Shown one piece after another: positions 14,975-22,483 of a stretch of 64,000 nt of DNA (its first letter is position 1; the number at the start of each line of letters is the position of its first letter). A program made the translations under genes and the position numbers. The notes beneath the pieces were generated by a model. It did no database searches and had not been told where the DNA came from. It worked only from the letters and a program-made list of their open reading frames with translations. The stretch comes from Shewanella zhangzhouensis (GTDB taxonomy: Bacteria > Pseudomonadota > Gammaproteobacteria > Enterobacterales > Shewanellaceae). The stretch lies in contig NZ_CP080414.1 of the NCBI RefSeq assembly GCF_019457615.1, positions 2,044,501-2,108,500 of the forward strand. Reading direction: 5' to 3'.

Positions 14975-15315
14975 TGGCCAAATACCTCGCTATACAGCTT
15001 GTCGTTAAAACCGGTGTAAACGGCGTCGCCTTTTACCAGTACCGGCCTTTTGATGAGCGTGGGGTATTCCAGCATCAGCGCGATGGCCTTATCGGTGTCT
15101 ATATCTTGCTTTTGCTCGTCGGTAAGCGCGCGAAAACTGGTGGATTTTTTATTGAGCAGCGGCTCAAATCCGATGCGCGCAACCCAGTCATTCAACTGCT
15201 CGGCAGCCAGACCATCGACACGAAAATCATGGAAAGGGACGTTATGGCCATTGGCTTCGAGCCATTTACGGGCCTTTTTCACGGTATCGCAGTTTTTAAT
15301 GCCAAAGAGTGTCAC
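14971..15315 (-). CDS. ArsC/Spx-family reductase-like protein (YffB type)
   Basis: A 114-residue thioredoxin-fold protein beginning TLFGIKNCDTVKKARKWL; the single Cys (residue 9) in KNCDTVKKA is the family mark of YffB-type proteins rather than true arsenate reductases. Later FEPLLNKKST and LIKRPVLV follow the ArsC fold. In many gammaproteobacteria this gene precedes dapE, as here. The biochemical role is not established; glutathione-dependent thiol reduction has been proposed for homologues. Confidence 0.9.
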   Translation of the reverse strand: MTLFGIKNCDTVKKARKWLEANGHNVPFHDFRVDGLAAEQLNDWVARIGFEPLLNKKSTSFRALTDEQKQDIDTDKAIALMLEYPTLIKRPVLVKGDAVYTGFNDKLYSEVFGQ

Positions 15316-15404
15316 TGGGGCGCTCCATCTGCAAAAGGAAAGGGCCGCATTGTGGCATGGGGGATTACGCCCCTCAAGTGCCTCGCGCCCCCTGTGAATG
15401 AATT

Positions 15405-15914
15405 TCAGATTTCGACGGTAAATATCACGTCTTTGCCGGCTTCGACCCGGCCCTGGGATTTTTCCAGGTACTTGATGTCTTCCATGTTTGCCAGTACCAC
15501 TGGGGTAAGCAGGCTATCGGCGTGTTCGCGAAGGTATGCCAGATCAAACGCCAGTATGGGATCGCCGGCTTTCACTTGTTGGCCTTCTTCGGCGAGGCGT
15601 TTAAAGCCGTTGCCCCTGAGTTCAACGGTGCCGACACCAAAGTGCACAAACAGTTCCAGCCCCTGTGGAGACTCGATACTGAAGGCATGGTTGGTCTCGA
15701 AAATTTTGCCTATGGTGCCATCAATGGGGGCATATATGGTGTCACCCTCGGGGGCGATGGCTATGCCGTCACCGACGATTTTCTCGGCAAACACCACGTC
15801 GGGCACCTTCTCTATGGGATAAATCTCGCCGGAAACCGGCGCGAGTATGGCAATGCCACCTTCAATGGTTGGCGCCCCGGAAATCAGTCGCCGAATTCGG
15901 CTGAAAAATCCCAT
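15405..15914 (-). CDS. crr: PTS glucose-type enzyme IIA
   Basis: A 169-residue cytoplasmic phosphocarrier. H91 in LFVHFGVGTVEL is the phosphorylated residue and H76 (ETNHAFSI) its partner. The N-terminal amphipathic stretch FFSRIRRLISG is kept. It receives phosphate from HPr and in enteric relatives also controls adenylate cyclase and non-PTS transporters. Third gene of ptsH-ptsI-crr; no glucose EIIBC is in this window, so a mainly regulatory role is possible. Confidence 0.95.
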   Translation of the reverse strand: MGFFSRIRRLISGAPTIEGGIAILAPVSGEIYPIEKVPDVVFAEKIVGDGIAIAPEGDTIYAPIDGTIGKIFETNHAFSIESPQGLELFVHFGVGTVELRGNGFKRLAEEGQQVKAGDPILAFDLAYLREHADSLLTPVVLANMEDIKYLEKSQGRVEAGKDVIFTVEI

Positions 15915-15985
15915 GACTGCGTACCCCTTGGTTTATAGGCTGATCTTGGCGTCAGCGAAAAAGACATCATACTGAAACATTTAGC

Positions 15986-17692
15986 TTATTTATAGCTACT
16001 TATACAGGCATCGAGCTCGGATAATCTGTCTGCCATCAGGGCGCGCCCGGCAAGCTGGGTACAGCGGATGAACTCCTGACGGCAAATGGCGGCTTTGACT
16101 TCGAGCATGGCGCCCACGTTAACACTGAGCTCATCGAAGCCAAGGCCGATTAACAGCGGAACAAGGCGCGGATCGCTGCCCATTTCTCCGCACAGCGACA
16201 CCTTCACATCCTGACTGCGGGCACTCTGCAGCGTCATGCTGATAAGCCTCAGCACGGCGGGCGAGAGCGCAGGATAATCCCTGGCAAGACAAGGGTTGCC
16301 CCTGTCAGCCGCCATGGCGTATTGGGTAAGGTCGTTGGTGCCTATGCTGACAAAGTCCAGCACGGGTAACATGGCTGGCAGGTTGAGCACGGCGGCGGGC
16401 GTTTCCACCACTATGCCAAGGCTGATATCGCCAAAACCTTTTTCTTCATCGTCCAGCTCTCGGCGACAGGTTTCCAGCAGCGCCAGCACCGCATCCAGCT
16501 CTTCCACCTGATTGACCATGGGGAACATCAGGCGCACATGGCCGTGATTCGCGGCTCTGAGCACGGCTCTTAACTGGGTTTTGAGGAGTTGCGGATTGGC
16601 GAGTGTATAGCGAATGCCTCTGAGGCCCAGCGCGGGATTTTCTTCTTTGACCTGACACAGGCAGGGCAACTCTTTGTCGGCACCTATATCCAGGGTACGT
16701 ATGGTCAGTACCCGTCCTTCAAGTGCATGAATGGCGTCGGAGTATAGCTGGTACTGGGCGCGCTCGTCGGGGAGGGTGGCCGAGTGCATCAACATAAATT
16801 CGGTACGCAGCAGCCCTATGCCGTCGGCGCCAAGGCCAGACACCTTGAGCACGTCGTTCAGGTTCCCGACGTTGGCGAGCAGACTTATCTCATGACCATC
16901 CAGCGTCATGGCGGGTTTGTCGCGATACTGGTCGAGCTGCTCCCTTGCTACGCGTGCCGATGCTTCGTGCTGGCGCAGCAATTCGAGCTCTTCACCCTCA
17001 GGGTTGCGATAGAGGGCACCGGCATCACCGTCGATGGCAAGTTTGTCACCGTTGTTAATTCCCAGCTCGCTGTAAGGGCAGCTAAGGAGTGCCGGAATGC
17101 CCGCCGCCCGGGCCAGAATGGCTGTGTGGCTGGTTAAGCCACCGGACTTGAGCACGATACCGGCAACGTTGTCCAGCGGCAACACGGCAAACTCCGCCGG
17201 GCTGATATCGTCCGCCAGCAGTATGGTAGGCACCTTGAGCTTGCCGGGCTCTTGCCCCGGCTGACCGAAAACGGCCTGGATAAGGCGCTTGCCCAGGCTT
17301 CGTACATCTTCGGCGCGCTGGGCCAGGTAAGGGTCATCCAGTGCTTCCAGTTCGCTCGCCTGGTGGGCAAAGACACGTTCGATGGATACACAGGCCGAAA
17401 ATTGCAGTTGAGTGATGGTGTCGGCAATGTGCGTGCGAAGATCCGGGTCGTCGAGATACAGGAGGTCTGCTTCCACCAGTGCATAGGCATCGCTTTGGCT
17501 TTCCAGCGCCTGCAGGCTGGCAGTCAACTGCTGCTTGAGTCTGGCCAAGCCACCGTCGAGGCGGCTCAGCTGCTGGGGAATACGCTTGATGGGCAGGATG
17601 CGGTAGTCAAGCGGCTTGTGCCCGGTATTGAAGTGAAGGGCTTCACCGAAGGTGACACCGGGTTTGATGGCTATTCCGTTAACCTGCATCAT
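15986..17692 (-). CDS. ptsI: PTS enzyme I
   Basis: A 568-residue phosphoenolpyruvate-protein phosphotransferase. Domains in order: N-terminal swivelling phosphohistidine domain with H189 in SGGLTSHTAILARAAG, then the PEP-binding TIM barrel with FLRTEFMLM-like, IGTNDLTQYAMAADR and the active Cys in SLCGEMGSD. Two adjacent Met codons begin the frame; the second (17689) is equally possible. The gap of 11 bases to ptsH supports co-transcription. Passes phosphate from PEP to HPr. Confidence 0.95.
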   Translation of the reverse strand: MMQVNGIAIKPGVTFGEALHFNTGHKPLDYRILPIKRIPQQLSRLDGGLARLKQQLTASLQALESQSDAYALVEADLLYLDDPDLRTHIADTITQLQFSACVSIERVFAHQASELEALDDPYLAQRAEDVRSLGKRLIQAVFGQPGQEPGKLKVPTILLADDISPAEFAVLPLDNVAGIVLKSGGLTSHTAILARAAGIPALLSCPYSELGINNGDKLAIDGDAGALYRNPEGEELELLRQHEASARVAREQLDQYRDKPAMTLDGHEISLLANVGNLNDVLKVSGLGADGIGLLRTEFMLMHSATLPDERAQYQLYSDAIHALEGRVLTIRTLDIGADKELPCLCQVKEENPALGLRGIRYTLANPQLLKTQLRAVLRAANHGHVRLMFPMVNQVEELDAVLALLETCRRELDDEEKGFGDISLGIVVETPAAVLNLPAMLPVLDFVSIGTNDLTQYAMAADRGNPCLARDYPALSPAVLRLISMTLQSARSQDVKVSLCGEMGSDPRLVPLLIGLGFDELSVNVGAMLEVKAAICRQEFIRCTQLAGRALMADRLSELDACISSYK

Positions 17693-17703
17693 GCCTCCGG
17701 CTT

Positions 17704-17961
17704 TCAGCTTAAAGTGACCAGCAGCGCCGAGACTCTTTCAACGGCGTCTTCGGCCTGGGGACCCTGGGCAAAGACCCGGACATTAACCCCCTGATAAAGG
17801 CCCAGGGTCTGTAACTTAAACAGGCTCTTGGCGCTGGCTTGCTTGCCATTACATTCGACTATCACGTCACATTCAAAGGATTTGGCCTCTTTGACCAAGA
17901 GGGCGGCAGGGCGGGTGTGGATCCCATGGGGCGCAGTGATGGTGACAGTTTTTTCGTACAT
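17704..17961 (-). CDS. ptsH: HPr phosphocarrier
   Basis: An 85-residue protein, exactly the family length from MYEKTVTI at 17961; the longer open frame upstream has no ribosome site. H15 in PHGIHTRPAA is the phosphorylated residue and S46 in SAKSLFKLQTLG is conserved. It relays phosphate from enzyme I to enzyme IIA. First PTS gene of the operon, 64 bases after the ACT-domain gene. Confidence 0.95.
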   Translation of the reverse strand: MYEKTVTITAPHGIHTRPAALLVKEAKSFECDVIVECNGKQASAKSLFKLQTLGLYQGVNVRVFAQGPQAEDAVERVSALLVTLS

Positions 17962-18025
17962 GGCTTCAATTGTCTTCCAAAGAATGGCGCTATTGTCCAA
18001 CAAGGTGGCGAAAGGAGCAAGGCAC

Positions 18026-18424
18026 TCAGTCGGCAGTTTGGGGATGGTCGATGATCTGATACCCGTTTTTCTTCAGTGCCGCCACCGCCAGCTCCCGTTT
18101 CTCCTTTTTGACCAGAATGTAGTCGGTGTCAAAGGTTGAAATGGCAAAAATGCTGATGTGGTTTTCGGCCAGAATGGCCGAGATGCGCGATAAAATCCCT
18201 GTCATGGAAAACCCCAGTGGCCCGAGCACTTCGAGGCATATCCAATTGGTTTCGGCTTCCAGGCTGTCCAGCTCCAGCTCTGAGGGCACCACCACAGAGA
18301 GCTCTTCACGGGTTTTACCGATGAAGAACATCTCCTGCGCGAACACCTCGGCAGGCACCGGAGTCTCCGGGCTGAAGCTGTGAATGCTGTATAGTCTGGC
18401 GTGCAAAGCAAGGGTTAAACGCAC
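18026..18424 (-). CDS. ACT-domain protein upstream of ptsHI-crr
   Basis: A 132-residue protein. The C-terminal half (about 62-122) has WICLEVLGPLGFSMTGILSRISAILAENHISIFAISTFDTDYILV, a clear ACT small-molecule-binding domain; the first half (ELSVVVPSELE) resembles the paired ACT of CASTOR-type proteins. Such domains usually bind amino acids or nucleotides. It lies directly before ptsH in the same direction, so it may be co-transcribed and link an amino-acid signal to sugar phosphotransfer; that is inference. Confidence 0.8.
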   Translation of the reverse strand: MRLTLALHARLYSIHSFSPETPVPAEVFAQEMFFIGKTREELSVVVPSELELDSLEAETNWICLEVLGPLGFSMTGILSRISAILAENHISIFAISTFDTDYILVKKEKRELAVAALKKNGYQIIDHPQTAD

Positions 18425-18514
18425 TAATGGTCCTCCTGAAGGAGCCTGAAACGGCAGAATTTGTGCAAGCTTTTGTGCATGGGTTAACGCCTAGCCTAGC
18501 ACAATTCGGACGCA

Positions 18515-18547
18515 TAAAAAGGGGGGACACTGTGGCCCCCCTTTTTA
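18515..18547 (-). terminator. Terminator of the chemoreceptor gene
   Basis: GGGGGG and CCCCCC arms around CCACAGTGT followed by TTTTTA on the - strand. The A-run on the other side makes it symmetric. Confidence 0.85.
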
Positions 18548-18569
18548 CTTTTTCATGGACTCAATACCA

Positions 18570-20186
18570 TCAAACCTTGAAGTGCCCGAGGGCCTTGGCC
18601 AGTGCCCGGCTGATGGATTGCAGCGAACCTGCGGCATGTCGATTGCCTTCGTTAGACTCGACCGCCAGCTGCATTTGCTCTGAAATATTGCTGATATTGC
18701 GATTGATTTCTTCGGTGACCAGTGACTGCTCTTCAGTCGCACTGGCAAGCTGGGTATTGATGTCGTTAATGTGGGCCACCAGCGACAGGATGGCATCCAT
18801 GGAGGCTCCTGCCTGACGGGCCTGACCCTGCAGCGATTCGGACAGTGTCTGGTTGGCACTGTTGGAGGCGGTGACATCGCCGATACCGGCCTGAATTTCA
18901 CTGATGATTTTCTGAATTTCATTGGTGGACTGCTGGGTGCGGTTCGCAAGGGCACGCACCTCATCGGCCACAACCGCAAACCCTCGACCATGGGCGCCGG
19001 CACGGGCGGCTTCGATCGCGGCGTTGAGCGCCAGCAGGTTGGTTTGCTCGGCAATGGCGCGGATAACATCGAGAATGCTGCCAATCTGGCCGGAGGCGGC
19101 GCCAAGTCGCGCCGTGGTCAGCTCTGCGGCCTTCAGTTTTTCCACCAGAGATTCTGTCTGTTTTAATGTGCTGGTCATCAGCGACTGGCTTTCCTGGGCC
19201 TGTCCCTTCACCTGTGCCGCTGAATCGGCTGCCTGCTGGGTGTTGTGAGCCATTTCCTGGCTGGTGGCCAGCATCTGATGAATGGCGGCGGCGACGCTCT
19301 CGGTCTCACGATGGATTTGTTCACTGCTGCGATTGGCGGTTTCCACCGCCTGGCTCAGGGCCTGGGCATCTTCAGTGAGTTCATCGCCCATTGGCTTGAT
19401 GTCTTTAATTAACTTACCGATTTTTTCGGCAAAGCGATTAAAGGCCTTGGCGAGGTGAGCCACCTCATCTTTGCCCTCGGTGTTCAGCCTGGCGCCCAGA
19501 TCCCCTTCGCCGTCGGCGATGTCTTCCAGCGCTTCAATGGCGCGGGTGAGGGGAGAGGTGATGGAATGATTGAGTGCCATAAAGAGGGCAAACAGCGGCG
19601 TGGAAATCAGCATCATAATGATGAGCGTATTCCAGATGGCGGTTTCCATGGCGGCATTAACATCGGACACAAAGGCCCCGGTGATAACAGTCCACTGCCA
19701 GGGGGCAAATTGACGGGCCTCGGCTAGCTGGGTGCCGGTTTTACCCGTGTCCGGATTCAGGGTTTCTATTTCGGCAATGGCCTTTCCCTTGCTGCGGGCA
19801 TCGCTGACCAGGCTTTGGATGGATTTGTCGTTCACCCGGGTGCCAATTTTCTGCGACTGACCACCGGCGGCGAGGATCTGACCCTCAGCATCCACTACGA
19901 TAAAGTAGCCACCATTGCCATAGTGGGCGGCATTGATAAGACTCGCCACTTCAGCCTTGGCATCTGCTTCGCTGATTTGCCCCTGCTGCACCTGCTGTTT
20001 GTGCACCTCTATCAGAGACAGTACGGTATCCAGCTGGCCATCATTTTGAAGCCATTTTTGCTGCTCAAGGTTGTTGTACTGTTCCTGGATATTAAAGGCC
20101 GCGAAGCAGAAGGTGCCAAGGGCTGCCAGCGCCAACATCATGATCAGACGCTGTAAGATGGTGAATTTTCTGAGGAAGGCAATCAT
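18570..20186 (-). CDS. Methyl-accepting chemotaxis protein (Cache type)
   Basis: A 538-residue chemoreceptor from ATG 20186, preceded by GGAGACG. Layout: membrane segment at about 9-30, periplasmic single-Cache domain (about 35-180) with GNGGYFIVVDAEGQIL and WQWTVITGAFVSDV, second membrane segment at about 182-204, HAMP, then the cytoplasmic signalling hairpin with the tip region IAEQTNLLALNAAIEAARAG and VVADEVRALANRT. The ligand is unknown; such Cache domains often bind small carboxylates. Stands alone with its own terminator. Confidence 0.93.
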   Translation of the reverse strand: MIAFLRKFTILQRLIMMLALAALGTFCFAAFNIQEQYNNLEQQKWLQNDGQLDTVLSLIEVHKQQVQQGQISEADAKAEVASLINAAHYGNGGYFIVVDAEGQILAAGGQSQKIGTRVNDKSIQSLVSDARSKGKAIAEIETLNPDTGKTGTQLAEARQFAPWQWTVITGAFVSDVNAAMETAIWNTLIIMMLISTPLFALFMALNHSITSPLTRAIEALEDIADGEGDLGARLNTEGKDEVAHLAKAFNRFAEKIGKLIKDIKPMGDELTEDAQALSQAVETANRSSEQIHRETESVAAAIHQMLATSQEMAHNTQQAADSAAQVKGQAQESQSLMTSTLKQTESLVEKLKAAELTTARLGAASGQIGSILDVIRAIAEQTNLLALNAAIEAARAGAHGRGFAVVADEVRALANRTQQSTNEIQKIISEIQAGIGDVTASNSANQTLSESLQGQARQAGASMDAILSLVAHINDINTQLASATEEQSLVTEEINRNISNISEQMQLAVESNEGNRHAAGSLQSISRALAKALGHFKV

Positions 20187-20488
20187 GGCCGTCTCCGTAA
20201 GCTGTAGGGCAGGCAAGAGTCTATCAGATAGCTATGGTCATTCTGTGCGACCTTGGTGTAAATCCCAGGGTAAAAGTGTAAATCCGTGATCCTTGCCCGA
20301 CTCTGTTGCTGCCCTGTTTCAAAGAGACCGGGCATCATCGCGGGACGAAGGTGTATAGTGGGAGATAAACAGCGCACGCACCCGTTGCCGATAAAATAGA
20401 CGCTTATCAGGTTAATCGTTTGTTTTGACTTTGATTTCAAGTGATTTTATGCGCAAGATTAACTAATTCAATCAAAAGGCGGATAAAG
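20187..20488. other. Divergent intergenic region
   Basis: About 300 bases between the chemoreceptor (leftward) and the DUF3334 gene (rightward). A TTGACT (20425-20430) could be a -35 box for the rightward gene, but no well-spaced -10 is clear. No open frame with coding character. Confidence 0.4.
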
Positions 20489-21175
20489 ATGAGTGTTACT
20501 CAGATAGTTACCTCAGAAGACATATTACTGAAACTCTGTCATTCGGTATCCCATGTGCTGTCCCACACCAGTGGCAGCAGGGTCACCCATGCGGCCATGG
20601 TGCAGAATATCTCCAGCACCCGTTTAAAGCCGGATCTGGGCTGTTTTTCCATTTTTGATGGTGGGTTTTCGGGATTGGTGGTGATTAACTTCTCGGCCGC
20701 TTCCGCCGTGGAAATCTATCGCCGTTACATGCTCAACATGGGCATGCCTGAAAGCGAGCTGGCGTTTTCCCACAACTCCGATGAAGTGGGTAACGTGATG
20801 GGGGAGCTGATGAACCAGATCCTGGGAGACTTTATCGGTAAGGTGTCCAAGGAGCTGCAAACCTCCATAAGTCAAAGTCAGCCGAAAATGCTGACCATCA
20901 ACAAGGAAATTACCATCTCTATCGATGCCAATCTGGATGAACCTGTGATCCGCCGCGTGTCTTTTATGACCGAAAGCAATCACATCTTTTATCTTGAATT
21001 TGCCATGGACAAGACAGAGTTTGTCAAAACCCGGGAGTTCGAGTTGGACGAAGAGTTCGATCCGGATTTCCTGATTGAGCAACACGGCAATGCCAAGTCC
21101 CCCTGGTCTCAGATGGCCGGCAAGGGCATAGTGGCCGATGATGCTGATGATTTGCTCGATGAGCTGGGGATCTAA
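20489..21175 (+). CDS. DUF3334/CheX-like protein
   Basis: A 228-residue cytoplasmic protein from ATG 20489, with AAAGGCGG upstream. It has paired segments typical of the CheC/CheX phosphatase fold: GCFSIFDGGFSGLVVINFS strands and the helix SDEVGNVMGELMNQILGDFIGKV, in which the D/E-x-x-N pattern matches CheX active sites (EVGN). The acidic C-terminal tail (DDADDLLDELGI) could be a docking peptide. I assign it to DUF3334 with moderate certainty; dephosphorylation of a response regulator is inferred. A neighbouring chemoreceptor gene lies divergently. Confidence 0.65.
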   Translation: MSVTQIVTSEDILLKLCHSVSHVLSHTSGSRVTHAAMVQNISSTRLKPDLGCFSIFDGGFSGLVVINFSAASAVEIYRRYMLNMGMPESELAFSHNSDEVGNVMGELMNQILGDFIGKVSKELQTSISQSQPKMLTINKEITISIDANLDEPVIRRVSFMTESNHIFYLEFAMDKTEFVKTREFELDEEFDPDFLIEQHGNAKSPWSQMAGKGIVADDADDLLDELGI

Positions 21176-21278
21176 AGTCGCTTGCTATACAAGGAATTGC
21201 ACTTGATTTACCATGGGCTTACCGTTCTGTGTCGGGGCGGTGGCCTGTGGCCCGAGCAAATATAACAAGAGTCCTGTT

Positions 21279-22313
21279 ATGGCGAGTAAAGCGACCTCTA
21301 TTGATATTGCCTATCGGGCGGGTGTGTCCCAGTCCACGGTGTCCCGTGCCCTGAGGGACAGCCCCTTGGTGAGTCCGGAAACCAAGGAAAAAATCCGTGC
21401 CATTGCCCGCGAGCTCAACTACAAGGTCGATAAAAACGCCAGTAACCTGCGCACCCAAAACAGCCATACCCTGGCACTGCTCCTTTGCGAAGACCCCACC
21501 AACGACGACTCGTTGATTAATCCGTTCTTTTTGTCGATGCTGGGCTCGATTACCCGGGCTACTGCCAAGCAGGGCTATGATTTGTTGGTGTCTTTCCAGC
21601 AGCTTTCCAGCGACTGGCACGCCGACTATGAAGACAGTAACAAGGCCGATGGCATTATTCTGCTGGGCTACGGTGACTTTGTTGACTACGAGCACAAGCT
21701 GGAACGCTTGCTGGCGCAAAATACCCACTTTGTGATTTGGGGTGCTGAGCACAACAAGTCGACGGTCGCTTCCGTCGGCTGTGACAATCAGCAGGGCGGT
21801 TTGATAGCCACCGAGCACTTGTTGTCCCTTGGCCGCAAGTCGGTGGCATTTTTGGGGGATGCTTCAAGCCACAGCCCAGAATTTCGCGACCGCTACCTTG
21901 GCCATGTACGGGCACTCAAAGATGCAGGTCTTGTGGTCGATAAGCGCTGCCAGGTGGATGCCATCAGCACTGAAAGTGCCGGCTTTGATGCTGCCAACAA
22001 GCTTATTCGCAAGGGTGCCCAGTTTGACGCCATCTTTGCCGCCAGCGATTTGATTGCCATCGGGGCTATCAGAGCGCTGAAAGAGGCCGGACTGCGGGTA
22101 CCCGAAGACGTGGCTGTGGTGGGCTACGATGATATTCCGGTGGCAAGCTTTGCCAATCCACCACTGACCACCATTAAGCAAAACACCCAACTGGCAGGCG
22201 AAATGCTGGTGGAAAGCCTTCTGAAGCTCATTCACGGCGAGACCGTGCCCCCAAGGTTAATCCCAACCAGTCTGGTGGTGAGGAAATCCTGCGGCATTGA
22301 CCTTAACAGTTAA
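21279..22313 (+). CDS. LacI-family regulator of alpha-glucan genes
   Basis: A 344-residue regulator starting at MASKATSID; the longer frame upstream is not family-like. The helix-turn-helix spans about 7-26 (IAYRAGVSQSTVSRALRDSP), followed by the hinge and a periplasmic-binding-type sugar domain with FDAIFAASDLIAIGAI and VPEDVAVVGYDDIPVA. It sits next to GH15, GH13, TonB and MFS genes whose control regions carry LacI-type palindromes of the ACGT-centred kind, so it most likely represses them until maltose or a maltodextrin binds. A MalR-type role is inferred. Confidence 0.88.
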   Translation: MASKATSIDIAYRAGVSQSTVSRALRDSPLVSPETKEKIRAIARELNYKVDKNASNLRTQNSHTLALLLCEDPTNDDSLINPFFLSMLGSITRATAKQGYDLLVSFQQLSSDWHADYEDSNKADGIILLGYGDFVDYEHKLERLLAQNTHFVIWGAEHNKSTVASVGCDNQQGGLIATEHLLSLGRKSVAFLGDASSHSPEFRDRYLGHVRALKDAGLVVDKRCQVDAISTESAGFDAANKLIRKGAQFDAIFAASDLIAIGAIRALKEAGLRVPEDVAVVGYDDIPVASFANPPLTTIKQNTQLAGEMLVESLLKLIHGETVPPRLIPTSLVVRKSCGIDLNS

Positions 22314-22410
22314 CGGCGCTCAACTATCGGGGCAGATGAACCCGGTCACAGTTGCCGCCTGATGCAAGGCAAAAAATTACAGCGATAGATCGCAGCAATA
22401 AACTTGAGCA

Positions 22411-22440
22411 ATAAAAAAGGAGCCCGATGGCTCCTTTTGT
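22411..22440. terminator. Bidirectional terminator between regulator and glucoamylase
   Basis: GGAGCC/GGCTCC arms around CGAT, with TTTT on the + side and TTTTTT on the - side. Ends both the convergent LacI and GH15 transcripts. Confidence 0.85.
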
Positions 22441-22483
22441 ATTCTCAGCGGCAAGTGCAGCAGGTGCTGCTTTGCCTCAGGAC

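Noticed and set aside
16686..16700. TACGTATG inside ptsI, similar to the LacI-type operator core
   Set aside because: Only the core matches; it lies inside a coding region and lacks the outer half-site bases.
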